Positions 45,301-51,076 of a stretch of DNA of 51,076 bases are shown in pieces. Numbering within the stretch: the first letter of the stretch is position 1; every line of letters starts with the position of its first letter. The position numbers and the translations under genes were made by a program. Source of the stretch: Cochliopodium minus. Taxonomy: Eukaryota; Discosea; Himatismenida; Cochliopodiidae. The stretch is taken from the NCBI GenBank assembly GCA_024220525.1, contig JAMYWO010000041.1:142995-194070 (forward strand), written 5' to 3'. The notes beneath the pieces are model-generated. The model searched no databases. It had not been told where the DNA came from and worked only from the letters and a program-made list of their open reading frames with translations.

Positions 45301-47845
45301 CCATCTTAAGAGTGACTCCCAAATTCAGTTTTTGTCCAACAGAGTATTTTGTTCTTTTTGGGTCCATTTCAATTTGAATGGATGGTTTGGTGGTGGATTT
45401 TGGCTCGTAATAAATCAACCTTTCTGATATTGGGAGATTATCTACAGAAACAGTTACCTTTAATGAATCAAAATTTTAAATTAAAATTAAATATTTCAAA
45501 AATTTTTTTTTTTGTTACTCTCAGAATTCCATTAACCACAGATGTAAAGTTTGAAAGATCAAAAGTGGTTTGTTTAACTTCATTGTCTTCCAATTCATAA
45601 GTTTCAGAACACAATTCTTTGTATTTCTTATATAAAGCAACAGTGTATTTTCCTTTCTTGGTGCATCCCAAAGACAAATCAATATTAGGAGTACTATAAA
45701 CATCACAAACAGAAGAGATGACAACACCATTTTCTTGAGGCGTAGGCAATGGGTTTTGAAAGGTTACTCCAGTTGGACAAAGCACTTTCACTTTGTATGT
45801 TTCTTTATGTTTTGGTGTGAATGAAGTTTTTCCTCTTCCCTCATGATTTGTTTGGATTGTGGAAACAGCTTCACCTTTACTATTAATTATCTGACCTATT
45901 TTTAAAAAAAAATTAATAATAATCGTTAATTTTAAATATAAAGTATTACCCAAGAAATCAGCACTGTCTCCGTATGCTGTTTTTGCTCTTATAAAGTAAA
46001 ATTTTGTAAATTTATTATTCAATGAAAAAAAAATTAAATTTACTCAAAGTAGACATTATTTGGGAGACCACTGACTATTTCTCCACCTTCAGGAAAGAAA
46101 ACAATATCCAATTTTTGAAGAATGATTGGAATAGTTTGCCCTATAAAATATAAAAAAGAATTAATTTTTGAATTAAATATTTTTATTAAATTTTTTTACC
46201 AGAACTTTCAGTAATTCCTCCATCTTTGACAGTACATGTTAATGTACCATCTCCTACTTCAATTTTGCTTGGTAAATTAAACTTTATATCTACCTTTCCG
46301 TTTTCATCCAAAGTAAAACTTCCCGAGAAGGCATCACTTCCATCTATTCTAGCTTTAGCTGTGATGGTAGCACCTTTAGGAACAGACAAATCGGATCTCT
46401 TTACTTCCAAAGTTGCATGAGCCTCTGAAATTTTTTAAAAATATTAATCATTTAAAAAGATTAAAAAAGAAATATTTTTTTTATTTTACCATCACCAGGA
46501 CCTTTGATTTTAGAAATTTAATAAAAACTTAAGTATTAAAATTATTAATATACCAAGCCCTTTCTTAACAAATTCAAGTTGTATGTTGAGTTTTGGAGGA
46601 GTGTTGAAGACTTTAACTTGAATGTTTCTTTCTGCACAAGTAAAGTTTTTTTGGTACTCAAAAGAAACTTTGATTTTATAATTTCCTCCAGGCTGGTTTT
46701 TGTCCAATTCAATGGAGTCAGAAAGATTCACAAATTCTTTATTATCAAAAGAAACAAATTTGGATGAGACTAACTCTCCACCAGGAGATAAAAGCCTTTT
46801 AATAAAAAATAAAGGTTTGTTTATTAAAATATTGAAATATTTTTTTACTCAACTTTTGCTGGTCCTTGATTCCAAAAAGTGAGAGCTAAATTTTTTTTAA
46901 AAAAAGATTATAAATAAGAAAAAAATAAAAAATAAATATTTTTTTTTAACCATCTTGATCATTGATGGGAATTTGGGACAAAGAATGAATGATCCAAGCT
47001 CTGTAGAAGATTTTCTCTCCTGGTTTGTAAGTTGGCTTGTCGGTTTGAATAAAACAACTAAAACCTCTTTCAAACTCATCTTTTTGGAGAGGATTATAAG
47101 TATCAATTTCTGTTTTTTGGGTTGAAGGGGTTGTAGGCTTTATTTTTGGAGTGATTTTTACTTCCGAAACTATTTCTTTCACAGGTTTTGGTTTCATTGT
47201 GTTGACTGAAGGAGTTGGTTCTATTTTCTTTACTGTAGGTATGGGTTCTATTGTTTTGACTGGTTCGGGAGTTGGTTGTGTTTTGACTGGCTCTTTCTTG
47301 AGGGTCAAAGCTTCAATAAAGTAAGGAATATGAATTAAAAATTAAGATAATTAAATCCTAAAAATTTATATTTTTTTATTTAATTATATATTTTTTTTTT
47401 TCTTACATGTTGATATCATTGATTGAGATAATTTCAAATCTCCCTTTTCTACAGCTTCTTCAGTTGATTCAAAGAAGAATGCTTTGAATTTCTAAAGGTA
47501 TTTGAATGAAAGGATAATTAATAAAACAGGTTGGTGATTATATTTTGTTGTTAGATTTTTTATATACCTGATAATCTAATCCCAATTTGTATGGATCAAT
47601 CTTTTTCAAGAGCTCTGTTGCTTCAAATTGTGAATAATTTATATCTGCTTCTTTGGCCAACAACTCTAGAAATTTCAATGCATTATTGTAATCTATTTTC
47701 TTCTTCTTATCCGAGAATTTATCGAATATTTCTTTGTGATAAACAAATATAAGAATACAATATTGTAAATTTCGTTTTTATTTTCTTTACCATTGAATTT
47801 CTTTGTGTTTATTTCTTTTCCTTTGATTCCTAACTTGTTTCCCAT
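39344..47845 (-). CDS. Thioester alpha-2-macroglobulin family protein without signal peptide
   Basis: A gene of over 20 exons, TAA at 39344. The N-terminus is MGNKLGIKGKEINTKKF, not a signal peptide, followed by an EF-hand-like helical pair (IFDKFSDKKKKIDYNNALKF). A Pro/Thr/Lys linker (47000-47310) leads to the MG2 hallmark QTDKPTYKPGEKIFYRAW. Further MG domains follow, then LLLGTQGGRKFAF and a large insert (44230-44960) with acidic, Lys-rich and repeated SLPPPPPP blocks. After LWVGGD and FALNDSITSFRI come the thioester site EPWGCFEQTSSVIYP (exon junction near 42610/42540), the alpha-alpha toroid and a receptor-binding-like end. GCxEQ is the reactive Cys-Gln thioester motif of protease traps and complement-like opsonins. 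A 12-base exon lies at 46490-46501. With no leader seen, cytosolic or myristoylated location is possible; an upstream exon is not excluded. Confidence 0.85.
40866..40947. repeat. (AAAAAT)-type simple repeat in a macroglobulin intron
   Basis: Units of AAAAAT and AAAAATA repeat about thirteen times directly after the donor of the exon ending near 40866. Similar arrays fill neighbouring introns, for example T-rich blocks at 41507-41705 and 41953-42145. Confidence 0.8.
42638..42748. repeat. (AAATTAAAATT)n array in a macroglobulin intron
   Basis: About nine copies of AAATTAAAATT and a short AATAAATAAA run fill the intron between the exon coding LTPVSNLSG and the exon coding ALSSLITEP, just before the thioester exon. 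Confidence 0.8.
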
Positions 47846-48477
47846 GATTTAATTCGTTTTCAATTTTTAATTATTAAAATTTTATTGGGTGATTGGATCA
47901 AATATTTTAATATTTTTTTTATTTTATTTTTAATTTATGTTGGATTCTCTGAAAGTTATCTTACTTAAATATAAATTGTGATTTACCTTCAAATTAATTT
48001 CTATATTCTTTCAATAATGTTACCAATTTTGGACAATTTTATGCATATGAGGACTTGATATGAACCAAATGAAAAATTCCATTCAATCTTTTAATTTTGG
48101 TTATCCAAGCTTTTCCAAGCTTTGGGACTAAAATAATTGCTCCCATCATTGATTTAGAAAGAGATAAAACCAATTTGAGTGATTAAATTGGTTTATATAT
48201 GAAGCAGTTAATTAAATTCAATTTTTTCTTTTTATTTGCTTTTATAAAAGGTCAAATATCTTGAATCAAGATATTATTGAATTCCATCATCCATATGAAA
48301 TTAAAGAGATGAATAATGAAAATTTTGAAAATAAGGACTTGATTGCCAAAAAAAAAGAATATGAAAGGGATTGTTGATAAAATCTTCTATACAATCTATC
48401 ATTCTCTTATAATTCTATTCCATGTTAATATCTTTAAAATAATTTATTTTTCTCTTTATACAAATATTCTTTCCTTT
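47846..48477. other. Intergenic region upstream of the macroglobulin gene
   Basis: Should hold the macroglobulin promoter and the 3' end of the small membrane-protein gene. A 90-codon plus-strand frame near 48343 is antisense to that gene and has no motif. A palindromic CCAAGCTTTTCCAAGCTTTGG lies at 48108-48128. Confidence 0.45.
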
Positions 48478-48909
48478 TTATTCCCTAAATTGGACATAAT
48501 CATTCCCAATCTTTCCAACAGCAACATTATTTCTATCCCAATTGAATTTCTTGATGGAATCCCTCAAATCTGCAGCTTGTTGGACATGATTATTGACAAC
48601 AGAATGAGATTTTAAAGATTCAACAAAACTGGAGAAGATATGAGTCAATGCATCGACATTTTTAACACTGATGGTCTCATCTTTAATTATCTTCTTTAAA
48701 TTATCAAATGAAGATTTGATATCAAGTCCCACAAATGAACTATTCATAGATTGGATATCCATATGAAGATGAATGTCATTGGAGAGATTGGAATATTTGA
48801 TATTATACAAAGAGATAGCGAAATAGAATTGAGTGATCAAGATCATCACCAATACAATAAGTAAATAATTTTTCATAGAGAAAAATTGGCTCAATTTTGA
48901 TTTCCACAT
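48478..48909 (-). CDS. Small single-pass membrane protein
   Basis: An intronless frame of 143 codons starts MWKSKLSQFFSMKNYLLIVL and continues with a hydrophobic core (VMILITQFYFAISLY), an uncleaved signal anchor by appearance. The rest is helical and heptad-like (IKSSFDNLKKIIKDETISV, then FSSFVESLKSH), so an extracytoplasmic or lumenal coiled coil is likely. No family recognised. The start lies 68 bases below the RasGAP gene stop on the same strand. Confidence 0.55.
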   Translation of the reverse strand: MWKSKLSQFFSMKNYLLIVLVMILITQFYFAISLYNIKYSNLSNDIHLHMDIQSMNSSFVGLDIKSSFDNLKKIIKDETISVKNVDALTHIFSSFVESLKSHSVVNNHVQQAADLRDSIKKFNWDRNNVAVGKIGNDYVQFRE

Positions 48910-48977
48910 TTTTTTATTTTTTTTTAAAAAGGTAATTCACTCACAAAAATTTTTAATTTAAATCTTCAGACTATTGT

Positions 48978-51076
48978 TTATTTGTCATTTTGAATTTCCA
49001 TAGATGTTGATTTGTTTTTGAGAACTTAATTAAAAAAGAAGAGATTAATAAAGAAAAATAAATAATTGAAAAGTTGGTTTACTTGTGAGATTATCATACG
49101 TATTTCCTCTAACAATTAAGATTTTAGGAGACAATTTAGGTTTGTCGAATTCAGAAAGAGATTCAGAAGGTGTAATAAATTCTTCATTATTCCCTTTGTT
49201 TTCTTCTTTTTTGTTATTTTCACCATTAATTTCACCATTATTTTCATTGTTGATGTTTTCTTTGTTAACACTGTCATTGTTCTTTTTAATATTGTTAATA
49301 TCAACTTTAATTTGTATATCATTATTTTTTGGATCATTTTCTTTTCCAATTATCGTTTCGAAAGATTCGAGAAGAGTTTTGTCTTTTTCATCTTCCAAAT
49401 TGAATTTCTTTCTTATCTTTTTAGAATGCTTCAAAATAAATTTACAAATGTTCTTTAAAGAAATCTCATAAGTAATTTCATTGTCAACAAACATTTCTTT
49501 ATAATTTGTATTTTGACTTGTCTTTGCATCTGCTATCTTGTCAATTGTAATGCTGGACTTTAAACTCAAAGCGTTCATTTTTTCCATATTTTTTCCGTAG
49601 GTTTTAAAGTCTGATTTGCAAAGAATATTTTTCATTACTCTTGATATAGCTGACAATGCGTTTCTTTCTTCTCTTAAGATTGACTTTTCTAATTAAAAAA
49701 AAATTTTTTTTAAATTTTTCTTTTTTAATATTTCTTTTGTTTTAACTTTTACTTTCTAAAATGTCAAATCTTTCTGGAAAAACTATTCCCTAAAAAAAAA
49801 AACAATAAAATCTAAATATGATTTTCTTATATTGAGATTACTTTCTGAATGATTCTCAAATAAAAAATGCTTTTGATGGATTTTTTCCCATCTGTCCCAA
49901 ATTTGTTATTGGTTTTATCTCTAGCCATTTTACAAATATCAACAAGAAAACTTTTATAAGAAAGAATAAAAAGAAATAATAAGTAATAAAAATTAGTTTT
50001 AAAAATTAAAAAATTTTTACGGAGGAATCTCTGATAAAGTATTTTCAATATTATTAAAAATATCATCACAAATTTTAATGATCCTCTCAAAGTTATCCTT
50101 ATCTTCCTCTTCACCCAAATTCAAATGATACCTTTTGGGGTTTTGTAAAACTTTCTTGAGATCTTTCTTGAGGATGTTCTTGATGTAATCTGCGAAAAAA
50201 ATGTTGTCTAAATTCGAAATTAACTTTGTGTCGATATCATCTTCTCTGAGAATTTCGTTTTCGTTGACTAAATGGAAATAATAAATTTTTAAATTGAAAT
50301 TTTGTTTTATTATTTAAAATGAAAAAAAATAATCACAAAAAATAGATTATTTAAATTAAAATTTTAAATAAAACGTCAGTTTTATTTTACAAGTGTTTTC
50401 GAGTCTGTAGTCAAAGCAATGTTCCAAAAATTTCATCAACAAATTTTTTTTCCCCAAGAAAAATATCACCATCTTCACTACTTCATTGTTCTCCTCTTCA
50501 GGGGCTGAGATATCAAGCAAATACCTGATCAAATTGAAATCACTGAGCATTAATTTTTCTAGCAGATGTATCTAAAATATAAAAAAAGAAAATTAATTTG
50601 AACTGAATCAAGGATGCTCAGATCAGAAGTGAATTAATTGAAATTCTTATTTTTATTGCACATAATGTTTTGTTAAAATTTGTTATAATTTTATGAAAAA
50701 AATCTAACTTCATATTATTATGATTGAATCAAAATATAACCATCAATTGGATATCATGAATCATATATCCTTATATAATAACCATTTCCATAATTCTTTT
50801 CAATTTTTTTCAAAATTTTTTTTTACCTTCAAATTCTCCTCTGATATATCCATCTTTTCTTCTATCTTGTTATTTATTGATAACTGAAAATTTGATATAT
50901 CTGGAAACATCAATCTCTCCAATATTGTCTTGGTATTCTTCAATATCTTGCTTCTAAGATTTGTATCCATTTCAGTATTCTCAACACAATCATCCCATTT
51001 TGATTTGGTATTGGAATCAAAAGCTATCTGAAGTAAATATTTTGAAATATAATTTTATCCTTTTTAATATCTCAAC
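48978..51076 (-). CDS. RasGAP-domain protein, C-terminal part (5' end outside window)
   Basis: Several minus-strand exons run from the window edge to a TAA at 48978-48980, among them 49083-49688 and 48978-49024. The exon chain reads FLEHCFDYRLENTC, then VNENEILREDD, FFADYIKNILKKDLKKVL and later FGTDGKKSIKSIFYLRIIQK, GIVFPERFDIL and NALSAISRVMKNIL. This follows the RasGAP order: arginine-finger loop, helix ending in a YLK-like motif, and the FLR-x-x-x-PA-I-x-x-P block near R-x-L-x-x-I-x-K-x-x-Q-N. Both hallmark motifs are degenerate (YRLENT for FRxNT; YLRIIQKGIVFP for FLRxICPAIxxP). A Glu/Asn-rich tail follows. A regulator of Ras or Rap is likely; activity is uncertain. Confidence 0.65.

Noticed and set aside
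48343-48615. Plus-strand 90-codon frame
   Set aside because: Overlaps the minus-strand small membrane protein, has no motif and no splice support.
1-51076. CRISPR arrays, rRNA and tRNA genes
   Set aside because: No spaced direct repeats, no rRNA blocks and no convincing A-box/B-box cloverleaf were seen.

Overview
The window is nuclear DNA from an intron-rich, extremely AT-rich eukaryote. Nearly every gene is cut by short GT...AG introns made of A/T homopolymers, and exons are recognisable as islands of higher GC. The gene content (Rap, RhoGAP, RasGAP, RCC1, F-box, SIR2-like, thioester macroglobulin, kelch, crinkler/RHS-like ATPases, an APE-type LINE) suggests a free-living protist. My best guess is an amoebozoan or another amorphean lineage, with low confidence; a fungal-type Zn2Cys6 factor with a PAS-like half leaves a holomycotan relative open.

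Layout. 3-7808 (+) is one 14-exon gene, open at the left edge, with a tyrosine-recombinase-like part, a weak USP-like part and a PHD finger. 8242-8481 is an orphan 3' fragment behind an ambiguous base. 8602-13355 (-) holds three genes 23 and 27 bases apart: a Cys-rich membrane protein, a 16-exon macro-like/SIR2 protein, and an F-box/Rap GTPase whose frame carries three TAA codons. 13760-15334 (+) is an RCC1-repeat protein; 15791-16598 (+) is the start of a secreted GLUG-type protein. 16600-20185 (-) is a P-loop ATPase gene with a LINE (ORF1 plus APE endonuclease) inserted in frame; 20410-23689 (-) is a second crinkler/RHS-like ATPase. 23836-24923 (-) is a membrane protein cut by a 629-base N gap. 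25838-28000 holds pieces of a glycosyltransferase in the wrong order around a kelch fragment, probably a scaffolding artefact.

From 28434 the sequence looks more ordinary: a Lys-rich protein (-), a RhoGAP-fold protein (+, 29678-34966), a Zn2Cys6/PAS regulator (-), an acidic-basic nuclear protein (-), intronless Hub1/UBL5 (+), a thioester macroglobulin without a signal peptide (-, 39344-47845), a small membrane protein (-) and a RasGAP (-) open at the right edge. A MITE-like repeat of about 85 bases occurs at 8073 and 38842.

The most interesting candidates for an undescribed system are (1) the compact Cys-rich / SIR2 / F-box-Rap array, (2) the recombinase-PHD gene, (3) the ATPase-LINE fusion and (4) the intracellular-looking macroglobulin. 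Exon models were built by eye from splice sites and checked for phase. All family names rest on motif recognition; no search was run.
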